This document shows positions 7,655 to 15,356 of a stretch of 47,157 nt of DNA, one piece after another. The translations under genes and the position numbers were made by a program. Each line of letters starts with the position of its first letter. Position 1 is the first letter of the stretch. The notes beneath the pieces were generated by a model that did not search any database, was not told where the DNA came from, and saw only the letters and a list, made by a program, of their open reading frames with translations. Origin of the DNA: RAM1 sp943372515 (GTDB taxonomy: Bacteria; Pseudomonadota; Gammaproteobacteria; Burkholderiales; Burkholderiaceae_C); contig CALRYY010000026.1 in NCBI GenBank assembly GCA_943372515.1, forward strand, positions 1 to 47,157, written 5' to 3'.

Positions 7655-9202
7655 TTACAAATCATCGAGGTTGGCAAGGACATACGCAGCGCGAGCGCGC
7701 AAGGATTCACGCTGCGTGGCGTCCAGACGCCCTATATTGCGCGCCATCAGCGATGTGCGGGGGTTTTTCATCAGGCTGTCTTCATGGCGGTCCAGAAAAT
7801 TCCAGTACAGCGTGGTCATGGGGCAGGCTTCGTCGCCCGTGCGCTGGTCGGGCTTGTAGGCGCAACCCTTGCAGTAGTTGCTCATGCGGCTGACGTACTG
7901 GCCACTGGCGATGTAGGGCTTGCTGGTAAAGCGCCCGCCATTGGCAAACAGCGCCATGCCAGCCGTGTTGGGCAACTGCACCCATTCCACTGCGTCCACA
8001 TACACGGCCAGGTACCAGCTGTTCACCTCCTGGGGCCGTATTTCGGCCAGCACACCAAACTGGCCGGTCACCATGAGCCGCTGGATGTGGTGCGCATGGC
8101 CGTGCGCCAGGGTCTGGCCGATCACGTCGCGCATGCACGCCATGCGGGTGTCGCCCGTCCAGTACCAGCGCGGCAGCGCGCGGGTGTGGCCGTAATGGTT
8201 GGCGTCTTTCATCTGCGGCATGTCCAGCCAGTACACGCCGCGGATGAATTCGCGCCAGCCCAGGATCTGGCGTATGAACCCTTCCACGCCAGGCAGGTCC
8301 AGGCCTTTTTCGCGGTAGGCCGCTTCGGCGGCCGCGATCACCTCACGCGGGTCCAGCAGGTGCAGGTTCAGGCTGGTGGCCAGCAGTGCGTGCCAGCCCC
8401 AGGGGGTATGGGTCCACATCGCGTCCTGTTGCGGGCCGAACCGGGCCAGGCGCACATCGATGAACCGCTGCAGCGCAACCAGCGCTTGCTCACGCGTCAC
8501 CGGCCACTGAAAGCTGGCGAGCGATCCAGGGTGCCCGGGGAAATGGTTTTCCACCAGTTCAAACACCTCGCGGGTAATGCGATCCGGCTCAAACCATGCG
8601 GGCTCAGGGATGTTGCCCGGCCCGCCGGCCGGCCAGCCCTTGCGGTTTTCAGCGTCAAAATTCCAGCTGCCGCCTTCTGGCTGATCGGCGTTCATCAGCA
8701 CCCCGTGGCGACGGCGCATGTCGCGGTAAAAGAACTCCATGCGCAGTTCTTTCTTGTTGCCCGCCCAGCGCGCGAATTCCTCGCGCGAGCACATGAAATG
8801 GGTGTCGGGCAGCACCTGCCAGCCCACATCGGCGTCGCGCGCAGCGTCTTGCACGGCACACAGCATGCGCCATTCGCCGGGCTCGCACACCACCAGCATC
8901 TGCGGCTTCAGGTCCTGCAGCACCTTGAGCAGTCGCGCCTGGAAGGTCGGCAAATCTGCCATGTCGTCCAGCCGCACGTAGGTGTAGGGCCAGCCCCGGC
9001 GGTGCACGTCGTTGCAGAAATGGCGCATGGCCGACAGGAACAGCGCGATGCGGGCCTTGTGGCTCCAGACCTGCGTGCCCTCGCCGGGCGCCTCGATCAT
9101 CAGCACACGGTCTTTTGCCGGGTCAAACCCGTCAAACGCGGGGTTGTCCATCCACAGCTGGTCGCCCAGCACCAGTACCAGCCGGCGCAGCGCCCCGCTC
9201 AT
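7655..9202 (-). CDS. FeS bacterial cryptochrome/photolyase ((6-4) photolyase family)
   Basis: A 515-residue FAD flavoprotein of the iron-sulfur bacterial cryptochrome/photolyase group (Agrobacterium PhrB, Rhodobacter CryB). PhrB repairs (6-4) photoproducts with light, while CryB has regulatory roles. Four cysteines at 356, 444, 447 and 460 (in TRMACMRD, YCKGCAY and DEACPM) match the spacing of the [4Fe-4S] ligands of PhrB. A histidine-rich GHAHHIQRL stretch and WREFIRG/WYLAVYVDAVEW occur in the FAD domain. The N-terminal antenna domain begins LVLVLGDQL. I chose the ATG at 9202 because it overlaps the DUF2256 stop as ATGA and gives family-like length; the longer open frame to 9304 only overlaps DUF2256 out of frame. 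Confidence 0.93.
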   Translation of the reverse strand: MSGALRRLVLVLGDQLWMDNPAFDGFDPAKDRVLMIEAPGEGTQVWSHKARIALFLSAMRHFCNDVHRRGWPYTYVRLDDMADLPTFQARLLKVLQDLKPQMLVVCEPGEWRMLCAVQDAARDADVGWQVLPDTHFMCSREEFARWAGNKKELRMEFFYRDMRRRHGVLMNADQPEGGSWNFDAENRKGWPAGGPGNIPEPAWFEPDRITREVFELVENHFPGHPGSLASFQWPVTREQALVALQRFIDVRLARFGPQQDAMWTHTPWGWHALLATSLNLHLLDPREVIAAAEAAYREKGLDLPGVEGFIRQILGWREFIRGVYWLDMPQMKDANHYGHTRALPRWYWTGDTRMACMRDVIGQTLAHGHAHHIQRLMVTGQFGVLAEIRPQEVNSWYLAVYVDAVEWVQLPNTAGMALFANGGRFTSKPYIASGQYVSRMSNYCKGCAYKPDQRTGDEACPMTTLYWNFLDRHEDSLMKNPRTSLMARNIGRLDATQRESLRARAAYVLANLDDL

Positions 9203-9363
9203 GGCGCGCCTCTGGGTGCGCCTGCGCGGCATTTGTTGCTGCAGTATTTGACCTGCGCCCAGTTGCGCGCCCAGCTTTTGCGCCAGACCATGGGCCGGCC
9301 GCACACCGCACAGGGTTTTTGCGGCAATGCCGCCTTGTTTCCCCTGAATCCTGTTTGACTCAT
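9199..9363 (-). CDS. DUF2256 small zinc-finger-like protein
   Basis: A 54-residue protein found by translating the gap upstream of the photolyase. It has the DUF2256 pattern: a basic N-terminus, LPQKPCAVC, then WRKSWARNW and VKYCSNKC. The four cysteines at 18, 21, 41 and 45 form a CxxC...CxxxC metal-binding set, probably for zinc. The family is uncharacterised but commonly lies next to cryptochrome/photolyase genes, as here, where its TGA overlaps the photolyase ATG. A GAAGGGA ribosome site is about 10 nt upstream. The start is only 27 nt from the divergent glutathione peroxidase start, so promoters for both must overlap or lie in coding DNA. Confidence 0.85.
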   Translation of the reverse strand: MSQTGFRGNKAALPQKPCAVCGRPMVWRKSWARNWAQVKYCSNKCRAGAPRGAP

Positions 9364-9390
9364 GTAGCGTATGTCCCTTCAGGAGTGTTC

Positions 9391-9981
9391 ATGTTCAAGT
9401 CTGCCCGCATCCCGTTGACCCTGGCTGCCTGCCTGGTGGCTGCATTGCCGCTTCGCGCGGCGGCCCAGGCCAACGCCACCCCCAAGCCCCACATGGCGGC
9501 CTGCCCGGCGCTGTTGCAGCACACCGTGGCGCGCCTTCAGGACGAAAAGCCGCAGGCGCTGTGCCAATACACGGGCCGCGTGCTGCTGGTGGTGAACACC
9601 GCCAGCTTTTGCGGCTTCACGCCCCAATACAAGGGCCTGGAGGCGCTGCACAACAAGTACAAAGACCGGGGCCTGGTGGTGCTGGGCTTTCCGTCCAACG
9701 ATTTTTCGCAGGAAAAGGGCAGCAACCAGCAAATCGCAGAATTCTGCGAAAGCACCTTCGGCGTGAAGTTTCCGATGTTTGTCAAAACCGCCGTGACCGG
9801 GCCCAACGCCCACCCGCTGTACCGCCAGCTGGCCATCCAGGGGGGCGGGGCTCCGGCGTGGAATTTCCACAAATACCTGGTCGGGCGCGACGGCAAGGTG
9901 GTGGCCAGCTACCCCAGTGCCACAGCCCCCGACAGCCCGGCCCTGGTGCGCGAGCTGGACAAGTTGCTGCTTGCCAAATAA
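9391..9981 (+). CDS. Secreted glutathione peroxidase (thioredoxin-type)
   Basis: A 196-residue peroxidase with an N-terminal signal peptide (LTLAACLVAALPLRAAAQA), so it is likely periplasmic. It reduces lipid and organic hydroperoxides. The catalytic Cys is residue 74 in NTASFCGFTPQY, and the rest of the tetrad is present: Gln107 in SQEKG and Trp157-Asn158 in WNFHKYL. A second Cys at 119 (EFCESTFG) is placed like the resolving Cys of thioredoxin-dependent family members. The usual FPCNQF motif reads FPSNDF. An AGGAG ribosome site precedes the ATG. It diverges from DUF2256-photolyase and is followed 288 nt later by the lipid operon, consistent with a shared oxidative-stress role. Confidence 0.92.
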   Translation: MFKSARIPLTLAACLVAALPLRAAAQANATPKPHMAACPALLQHTVARLQDEKPQALCQYTGRVLLVVNTASFCGFTPQYKGLEALHNKYKDRGLVVLGFPSNDFSQEKGSNQQIAEFCESTFGVKFPMFVKTAVTGPNAHPLYRQLAIQGGGAPAWNFHKYLVGRDGKVVASYPSATAPDSPALVRELDKLLLAK

Positions 9982-9999
9982 ATACCGACCAGTCATAAT
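9971..9999 (+). promoter_or_regulatory. Candidate sigma-70 promoter of the eight-gene operon
   Basis: TTGCCA at 9971-9976 and CATAAT at 9994-9999 are separated by exactly 17 nt, each one base from consensus. The predicted start, near 10006, falls inside the palindrome CTGTACAG (10005-10012), a plausible operator. The -35 box lies in the last codons of the peroxidase gene. I found no RpoE/ChrR-type sequence here. Confidence 0.4.
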
Positions 10000-10004
10000 G
10001 TGAA

Positions 10005-10012
10005 CTGTACAG
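10005..10012. promoter_or_regulatory. CTGTACAG palindrome, possible operator
   Basis: An 8-bp perfect palindrome overlapping the predicted transcription start of the downstream operon. A TGTACA core is compatible with MerR-family LitR/CarH light-sensor sites, which control similar gene sets in other proteobacteria, but a single 8-bp match is weak evidence. No regulator gene is in the window. Confidence 0.25.
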
Positions 10013-10112
10013 TATTAACGCCGTTACCACTGCCTTGTCATGTTCACAAAAATTTACACCCACAGCAAGACTTGCAGCGGGAACCGCCGCCCCCCAGATG
10101 CACTCCATCACG

Positions 10113-10135
10113 GGGCAAGGCAGGGACCCTTGCCC
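10113..10135 (+). other. Leader hairpin
   Basis: GGGCAAGG and CCTTGCCC form a perfect 8-bp stem with a 7-nt loop, about 107 nt downstream of the predicted start and 135 nt before the first gene. No T-run follows. It may influence leader structure or be a repeat. The rest of the 9982-10269 gap holds the promoter candidate and a pyrimidine tract. Confidence 0.35.
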
Positions 10136-10194
10136 TACAAGTTGTTGCTGCGAAGCCTTCCGGGAGCAGTTAGCCCGGATGAAATCCTGAAGCG

Positions 10195-10225
10195 CCTCTT
10201 CTCCTCCTCCCTCCCTCCCTCCTTC
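10195..10225 (+). repeat. Homopyrimidine tract with CTCC repeats in the operon leader
   Basis: About 30 nt of uninterrupted or nearly uninterrupted C/T, built from CTC and CTCC units, ending 45 nt before the first start codon. The opposite strand is GGAGGGAGGGAGGG-like, a possible quadruplex. The mRNA itself carries the pyrimidine strand here. Confidence 0.6.
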
Positions 10226-10269
10226 GCTTCGGGGCGCTTCGCAGCATTTTTATTTCCGGTAACCGCCGG

Positions 10270-11598
10270 ATGGCAGATCAAATGAAGGTCGCCATCGTCG
10301 GCTCGGGCATTTCGGGCCTGGCCGTGGCGCACACGCTGCGCGGTCGCGCCGACATCACCCTGTTTGAGGCAGGCAGTTACTTTGGCGGCCACACCCATAC
10401 CGTGGACGTGACACTGCCCACGCCAACGGGCCTGGTGACGCACGGCGTGGACACCGGCTTTCTGGTGTTCAACGAGCGCACCTACCCCCACCTGATCAAG
10501 CTGTTTGCCGAGCTGGGTGTGACCACGGCCAAGTCGGACATGTCGTTTTCGGTCCAGGTGCCGCTCGCGCGCAATGGCGGTCCGCTGGAGTGGAGCGGCT
10601 CCACGCTGTCCACCGTGTTTGCGCAGCGCGGCAATCTTTTGAACTGGCGTTTTTTGCGCATGCTGCGCGACCTGCTGCGCTTTAACGCGCTGGCCACCCG
10701 TATTGCCGAAGCCGGCCAGGAGGCCGAGCTGGTGCAGCCACTGCGTGACTTCCTGTCCACCCACAATTTTTCGACGGAGTTTCGCGACTGGTACTTCCTG
10801 CCCATGCTGGGCTGCATCTGGAGCTGCCCGACGGACCAGATGCTGGACTTTCCGGTCAGCACCATGATCCGTTTTTGCCACAACCATGGGCTGATCCAGG
10901 TCAGCAACCGGCCTCAGTGGTGGACGGTGGCGGGCGGTGCCAGGCACTATGTAGACAAGATCGTGACAGGCATTGCGGACCGCCGGCTGAGCACCCCTGT
11001 TCAGCTGATCGATCGCGATGAAGACGGGGTGCGCGTCATCACGCAAGGGCGTGCCGAACGTTTTGACAAGGTCGTGCTGGCGACGCATTCAGACCAGGCG
11101 CTGGCCCTGCTTGACAAACCGAGCACGGCCGAGCGCAATGTGCTGGGCTCCATTCGCTACCAGCCCAATCGCGCGGTGCTGCACACCGACACATCGGTAT
11201 TGCCACGTGCCCGCGCTGCATGGGCGGCGTGGAACTACGAACGCGCGCCCGGCAATGCATCGCCACAGGTGTGCCTGCACTACCTGCTGAACATGCTGCA
11301 GCCCCTGCCCTGGGAACAGCCGGTGGTGGTGTCACTCAATCCGGTGCGTGAGATTGCACCTCAACACGTCATGGGCGAATTTGACTACGCGCACCCGGTG
11401 TTTGACGTGGCCGCCATCCGTGCCCAGGCGTCGTTGCCCCAGTTGCAGGGTCGCCAGCACACCTATTTCTGCGGCGCCTGGACGGGCTATGGTTTCCATG
11501 AAGACGGCCTGAAGTCTGGCCTGGGCGTGGGCCGCCAGCTATTGATCCAGGCCGAGCAGATGGCATTGCAGGATATTGCGGTGGAGGCTGCAGCGTGA
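10270..11598 (+). CDS. FAD-dependent amine oxidase-like oxidoreductase
   Basis: A 442-residue flavoprotein of the amine-oxidase/phytoene-desaturase type. The Rossmann FAD motif VAIVGSGISGLA lies at residues 7-18, and a second FAD-contact region ending FCGAWTGYGFHEDGLKSG at the C-terminus is typical. Substrate is unknown. Members sit with DUF1365 and a CFA-like gene in light or singlet-oxygen operons; in Rhodobacter sphaeroides a homologous gene (RSP1090) is linked to the ChrR response. The start is either ATG 10270 or ATG 10282; neither has a strong ribosome site. The stop overlaps the next gene's GTG, so it is the first gene of a translationally coupled set. Confidence 0.88.
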   Translation: MADQMKVAIVGSGISGLAVAHTLRGRADITLFEAGSYFGGHTHTVDVTLPTPTGLVTHGVDTGFLVFNERTYPHLIKLFAELGVTTAKSDMSFSVQVPLARNGGPLEWSGSTLSTVFAQRGNLLNWRFLRMLRDLLRFNALATRIAEAGQEAELVQPLRDFLSTHNFSTEFRDWYFLPMLGCIWSCPTDQMLDFPVSTMIRFCHNHGLIQVSNRPQWWTVAGGARHYVDKIVTGIADRRLSTPVQLIDRDEDGVRVITQGRAERFDKVVLATHSDQALALLDKPSTAERNVLGSIRYQPNRAVLHTDTSVLPRARAAWAAWNYERAPGNASPQVCLHYLLNMLQPLPWEQPVVVSLNPVREIAPQHVMGEFDYAHPVFDVAAIRAQASLPQLQGRQHTYFCGAWTGYGFHEDGLKSGLGVGRQLLIQAEQMALQDIAVEAAA

Positions 11599-12365
11599 CC
11601 GGCACGCAGGCCTTGATCGGCTTTGGCCAGGTGCGCCACACGCGCTTGCGCCCGGCCCGAAACGCCTTTGCCTACCCTACCTATTTCCTGATGCTGCCCC
11701 TGCGCAGCATTCACCGCAACGGCAGCGGCGCACTGGCCCACAACCGCCGCGCGGCGCTGAGTTTCTTTGACAGCGACCATGGCGACGGGCGCGCCAACGC
11801 CGTGCAGTGGCTGGACGAACTGTTGCAAAGCCACGGCATTGGCGACGCCACCGGCGAGGCCTGGCTGCACTGCTATCCCAGGGTGCTGGGCTACGCATTC
11901 AAGCCCGTAAGCTTCTGGTACTGCCACCGTGCGGCGGCCGATGGCGGCGCCTTGCGTGCCATCGTGGTCGAGGTGAACAACACCTTTGGCGAACGCCACT
12001 GCTACTTGCTGGACGCACCGCGCTATGGCGCTGAATTGACGGCGGCCAAAGTGTTTCACGTGTCACCGTTTTGCAGCGTCGAAGGCGGCTACCGCTTTCG
12101 CTTCCTGCGCACCGAGTCGCAGGGCACGTCACGCACCGTGGTGCGCATTGACTACGACGATGCCAACGGCCCGCTGCTGCAGACCAGCGTAAGCGGCACG
12201 ATGCAGCCATTGAGCGCTGCCTCGGCACGGCGTGCGCTGTGGCGCCACCCGGCCATGACGCTGGGCGTTGTGGGCCGCATTCACTGGCAGGCGGTGAAGC
12301 TGTGGCTCAAGCGCGTGAAGTTTTTCAGCAAGCCGACCCCGCCCGAAGCTTTTGTGACCCGGTGA
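11595..12365 (+). CDS. DUF1365 family protein
   Basis: A 256-residue protein of DUF1365, a family of unknown biochemistry nearly always encoded beside FAD amine-oxidase-like and CFA-like genes. Characteristic stretches are RHTRLRPARNAFAYPTYF at the N-terminus, FFDSDHGDG, GYAFKPVSFWYCH, and VNNTFGERHCYLL followed by KVFHVSPF. The start is GTG at 11595, overlapping the preceding TGA as GTGA. By context it probably acts with the neighbouring enzymes on membrane acyl chains, but that is inference only. Confidence 0.88.
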   Translation: MTGTQALIGFGQVRHTRLRPARNAFAYPTYFLMLPLRSIHRNGSGALAHNRRAALSFFDSDHGDGRANAVQWLDELLQSHGIGDATGEAWLHCYPRVLGYAFKPVSFWYCHRAAADGGALRAIVVEVNNTFGERHCYLLDAPRYGAELTAAKVFHVSPFCSVEGGYRFRFLRTESQGTSRTVVRIDYDDANGPLLQTSVSGTMQPLSAASARRALWRHPAMTLGVVGRIHWQAVKLWLKRVKFFSKPTPPEAFVTR

Positions 12366-12373
12366 CCCACCCC

Positions 12374-13591
12374 ATGAACACAACCACCGCATCCACCCTG
12401 TCCATTCCCGAAGGTGCCCCCGCCGCCGCGCGCACGGCCCTCAAGCTGCTGCATCGGCTGCAGCACGGCACGTTGATGGTGCAGTTGCCCGACGGCTCTA
12501 CACAGTGCCTGGGCAACGGCGAACTGCCTCACGCGGCCATCACGCTGAAGAACTGGAACGTGTGTGGCGCCGCGCTGAAGTCAGGTGACATCGGCTTTGC
12601 CGAAACCTATATAGCAGGCGACTGGACCACGCCCAGCCTGACCGACCTGCTCAAGATCTTCATCAGCAACCGCAAGGATGTGGAAGACGTGATCTACGGC
12701 AGCTGGGCCGGCCGCCTTTTGTACCGCATCAAGCACCTGCTGAACCGCAACACCAAAACCAACAGCCAGAAAAACATCCACGCCCACTACGACCTGGGCA
12801 ATGCGTTCTACGAGCTATGGCTGGACGGCACGATGAATTATTCATCGGCCTGGTTCGAAGGCGACAGGGACCGCCCCATGCACGAAGCCCAATACGCCAA
12901 AGTGCGCCGCGCCCTGCGCATGGCCAACGTACAAGCCGGTGACAGGGTGCTGGAAATCGGCTGCGGCTGGGGCGCACTGGCCGAGATGGCCGCCACCGAG
13001 TTTGATGCGAGCGTGACGGGCGTGACGCTGTCGACCGAGCAACTGGCCTTTGCGCGCGCGCGCATGGCGCGCGCAGGCTCGCAGGACCGCGCGGATTTGC
13101 GGCTGCAGGATTACCGCGACATCAATGACGGACCTTATGACGCCATCTGTTCCATCGAGATGGTCGAGGCCGTGGGTCGCGAATACTGGCCGACCTACTT
13201 CCAGAGTGTGTCGCGCCTGCTCAAGCCCGGTGGCCGTGCCTGTGTGCAGAGCATCGTGATCGACGACGCATTGTTTGAGCGTTACATCGCCTCGACCGAC
13301 TTCATCCAGCAGTACATCTTCCCGGGCGGCTGCCTGCCTTGCCCGCGCGAATTTCGCGCCCAGGCCCACGCCGCGGGGCTGGTGGTAGTGGACGAATTTG
13401 CCTTTGGTGCCGACTACGCGGAAACGCTGCGGCGCTGGCGCGACTCTTTCCTGGCCGCGAAAAGCCAGGTCCTGCAACTCGGGTTTGATGAAAGGTTCAT
13501 CCGCATATGGGAGTTCTACCTCGCCTACTGCGAAGCGGCCTTCGAGATGGCCAACATCGACGTGGTCCAGTACACGCTGCAAAAGCGCTGA
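12374..13591 (+). CDS. CFA-synthase-like SAM-dependent fatty-acyl methyltransferase
   Basis: A 405-residue protein related to cyclopropane-fatty-acyl-phospholipid synthase, which methylates the double bond of a membrane phospholipid acyl chain using SAM. The SAM motif VLEIGCGWG spans 192-200; HYDLGNAFYELWLDG and FIQQYIFPGGCLP are family hallmarks. Compared with E. coli Cfa, the bicarbonate-site Glu (residue 265, MVEAVG) and Tyr (348, FGADY) are kept. The Cys of YSCAYW is Ser158, and the His of HTIG is Gln292 (VQSIVID). That suggests a methylated or furan-fatty-acid product rather than a plain cyclopropane, as for UfaM-type enzymes. ATG 12374 was chosen because upstream in-frame sequence is inside DUF1365. 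Confidence 0.87.
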   Translation: MNTTTASTLSIPEGAPAAARTALKLLHRLQHGTLMVQLPDGSTQCLGNGELPHAAITLKNWNVCGAALKSGDIGFAETYIAGDWTTPSLTDLLKIFISNRKDVEDVIYGSWAGRLLYRIKHLLNRNTKTNSQKNIHAHYDLGNAFYELWLDGTMNYSSAWFEGDRDRPMHEAQYAKVRRALRMANVQAGDRVLEIGCGWGALAEMAATEFDASVTGVTLSTEQLAFARARMARAGSQDRADLRLQDYRDINDGPYDAICSIEMVEAVGREYWPTYFQSVSRLLKPGGRACVQSIVIDDALFERYIASTDFIQQYIFPGGCLPCPREFRAQAHAAGLVVVDEFAFGADYAETLRRWRDSFLAAKSQVLQLGFDERFIRIWEFYLAYCEAAFEMANIDVVQYTLQKR

Positions 13592-14103
13592 GCGCGCTGG
13601 TGCTGGGAGCCTGCTTGCTGGCAGGCACCGGCACCCACGCGCAGCCTGCGGCGCTGGCGTCGGCCAAGCTCACGGGATCGGCTCGCCTGAGCGTGTTTGG
13701 CTTTCAGGTGTATGACGCCCGGCTGTGGACGGCCAGCGGCTTCACGCGCGACAGCTATGCGTCGCACGCGTTCGCGCTGGAGCTGGCCTACCTGCGCGAC
13801 TTTGACGGCGCCGAGATCGCCAGGCGTTCGCTCAAGGAAATGCAGGGCGTGGAAACCTTCACGGCAGAGCAGGGCCGCCGCTGGCTGGCCGAGATGACCC
13901 GGTTGTTCCCCGACGTCAAGAAGGGCGACCGCCTGACGGGTGTGTACCAGCCCGGCACAGGCGTGGCCTTTCTGTACAACGACCGCCCGGCGGGTGAGGT
14001 GCGCGACCCCGACTTTGCCCGCGTGTTCATGGGCATCTGGCTGTCCCCGCGCACCTCGGAGCCGGCCATGCGCTTGCAGCTGCTGGCAGGAGCCGGCCAG
14101 TGA
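13507..14103 (+). CDS. Chalcone-isomerase-like exported protein
   Basis: A periplasmic protein of the chalcone-isomerase-like fold; bacterial members have no proven isomerase activity. The mature part (from about QPAALASAKLTG) has the family pattern FGFQVYDARLW and a C-terminal FARVFMGIWLSP. A signal peptide core (ALSALVLGACLLAG, cleavage after THA) is clear, but the start is not. ATG 13507 overlaps the methyltransferase gene by 85 nt and has a GAAAGG site 11 nt upstream. CTG 13588 would give the ATGA-like overlap seen elsewhere in the operon, and GTG 13600 gives a signal peptide without a positive charge. I list the ATG. The stop overlaps the next gene (GTGA). Confidence 0.78.
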   Translation: MGVLPRLLRSGLRDGQHRRGPVHAAKALSALVLGACLLAGTGTHAQPAALASAKLTGSARLSVFGFQVYDARLWTASGFTRDSYASHAFALELAYLRDFDGAEIARRSLKEMQGVETFTAEQGRRWLAEMTRLFPDVKKGDRLTGVYQPGTGVAFLYNDRPAGEVRDPDFARVFMGIWLSPRTSEPAMRLQLLAGAGQ

Positions 14104-15356
14104 CGTTGACCACCTTTTCATGGCGCGACGGCATGCTCTATGGCTTGCTGGGCCTGCCACTGGCATTTGTGGCGCTGCCCCTGTATGTGGTGCTGCCCAA
14201 CCACTATGCCCGTGAATTTGGCGTGCCACTGGCCACGCTGGGCACCGTGCTGCTGGGGGCCAGGCTGTTCGACGCGTTCATTGACCCGCTGATCGGCCGG
14301 GTGACAGACCGGCTGTTTGCCCATTCAACACGTGCCGTGCTGGGTGCTGGCGCCATGGCAGCGCTGGTGCTGGCTGCGGGTTTTGCGCTGCTGTTTTTTC
14401 CGCCTTCCCGCACGCCCGGCGCGCTGGTGCTGTGGGCCACATTGATGCTCGTCCTCACCTACGCGGCGTACAGCGCGCTGAGCGTGGCCCACCAGTCATG
14501 GGGCGCCATGCTGGGCGGCGACGCGGCGCTGCGCAGCCGCATCGTGTCGTGGCGCGAAGGCCTGGGCCTGGTGGGCGTGCTGGCAGCGTCTGTACTGCCC
14601 GCAGTGGCGGGCCTGGGCTGGACTGCCGTGGCGTTTGCCGTGCTGCTGGGCGCCGGCTGGCTGGCGTGGTCGCGTGCACGCGCACCCACGCCGCGCGCCG
14701 ACGCCATGCCGGCCAACATCTGGCTGCCGTTTGCCCGGCCCGATTTTCGCCGCCTGCTCGGCGTGTTCATGCTCAACGGTATCGCCAGCGCGGTGCCGGC
14801 TACCCTGGTGCTGTTTTTCATCCAGGACCGGCTGCAGGCGCCCGCGAACCTTGAGCCCGTGTTCCTGATCGCCTATTTCCTGTGCGCGGCGCTGTCCATT
14901 CCGCTGTGGCTCAAGGCCGTGCAGCGTTTCGGCCTGGCACGCTGCTGGCTGGCAGGCATGGTGCTGGCCATGTCGGTGTTCATCTGGGCGACGCAGCTGG
15001 GCGCGGGCGACATCGCGGCGTTCGTCGTGGTGTGCGCTCTCTCGGGCGTGGCGCTGGGCACCGACCTGGCCTTGCCCGGCGCCATGCTGGCCGGCGTGAT
15101 TGCCAACGCGGGCGACCGCGGGCAGGCCGAGGGCGCTTACTTTGGCTGGTGGAACTTCGCCACCAAGCTCAACCTGGCGCTGGCCGCCGGGCTTGCGCTG
15201 CCGCTGTTGGGCGTGTTCGGTTATGCGCCTGGTACGCGAGACCCCCAAGGGTTGCAGGCCCTTGTGGCGGCGTACTGCCTGCTGCCCTGCCTGCTCAAGC
15301 TGGGCGCTGCCCTGGCCTTGTACTTCACCATCATCCGACGCGGAACCCCGACATGA
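14100..15356 (+). CDS. MFS transporter (GPH-like)
   Basis: A 418-residue inner-membrane transporter with about twelve hydrophobic segments. The cation-symporter-type signature ARLFDAFIDPLIGRVTDR near residues 55-75 resembles the glycoside-pentoside-hexuronide branch of the major facilitator superfamily; GAYFGWWNFATKLN near the C-terminal half is also typical. A homologous MFS gene belongs to the Rhodobacter singlet-oxygen operon, so it probably moves a lipid-derived or protective metabolite; the substrate is unknown. The GTG start at 14100 overlaps the preceding TGA, and the stop overlaps the DUF3833 start. Confidence 0.88.
   Translation: MTLTTFSWRDGMLYGLLGLPLAFVALPLYVVLPNHYAREFGVPLATLGTVLLGARLFDAFIDPLIGRVTDRLFAHSTRAVLGAGAMAALVLAAGFALLFFPPSRTPGALVLWATLMLVLTYAAYSALSVAHQSWGAMLGGDAALRSRIVSWREGLGLVGVLAASVLPAVAGLGWTAVAFAVLLGAGWLAWSRARAPTPRADAMPANIWLPFARPDFRRLLGVFMLNGIASAVPATLVLFFIQDRLQAPANLEPVFLIAYFLCAALSIPLWLKAVQRFGLARCWLAGMVLAMSVFIWATQLGAGDIAAFVVVCALSGVALGTDLALPGAMLAGVIANAGDRGQAEGAYFGWWNFATKLNLALAAGLALPLLGVFGYAPGTRDPQGLQALVAAYCLLPCLLKLGAALALYFTIIRRGTPT

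Noticed and set aside
7643..9358. A 571-codon plus-strand ORF opposite the photolyase
   Set aside because: It mirrors the photolyase frame, is rich in His, Gln, Arg and Ala, and shows no domain; it is a shadow of high-GC codon bias.
9982..10269. Search for an RpoE/ChrR-type singlet-oxygen promoter
   Set aside because: I saw no convincing TGATC-type -35 with a matching -10 at the right spacing; a sigma-70-like promoter fits better.
10040..10285. An 81-codon ORF in the leader of the lipid operon
   Set aside because: It overlaps the first gene's start, spans the hairpin and pyrimidine tract, and lacks a ribosome site or recognisable sequence.
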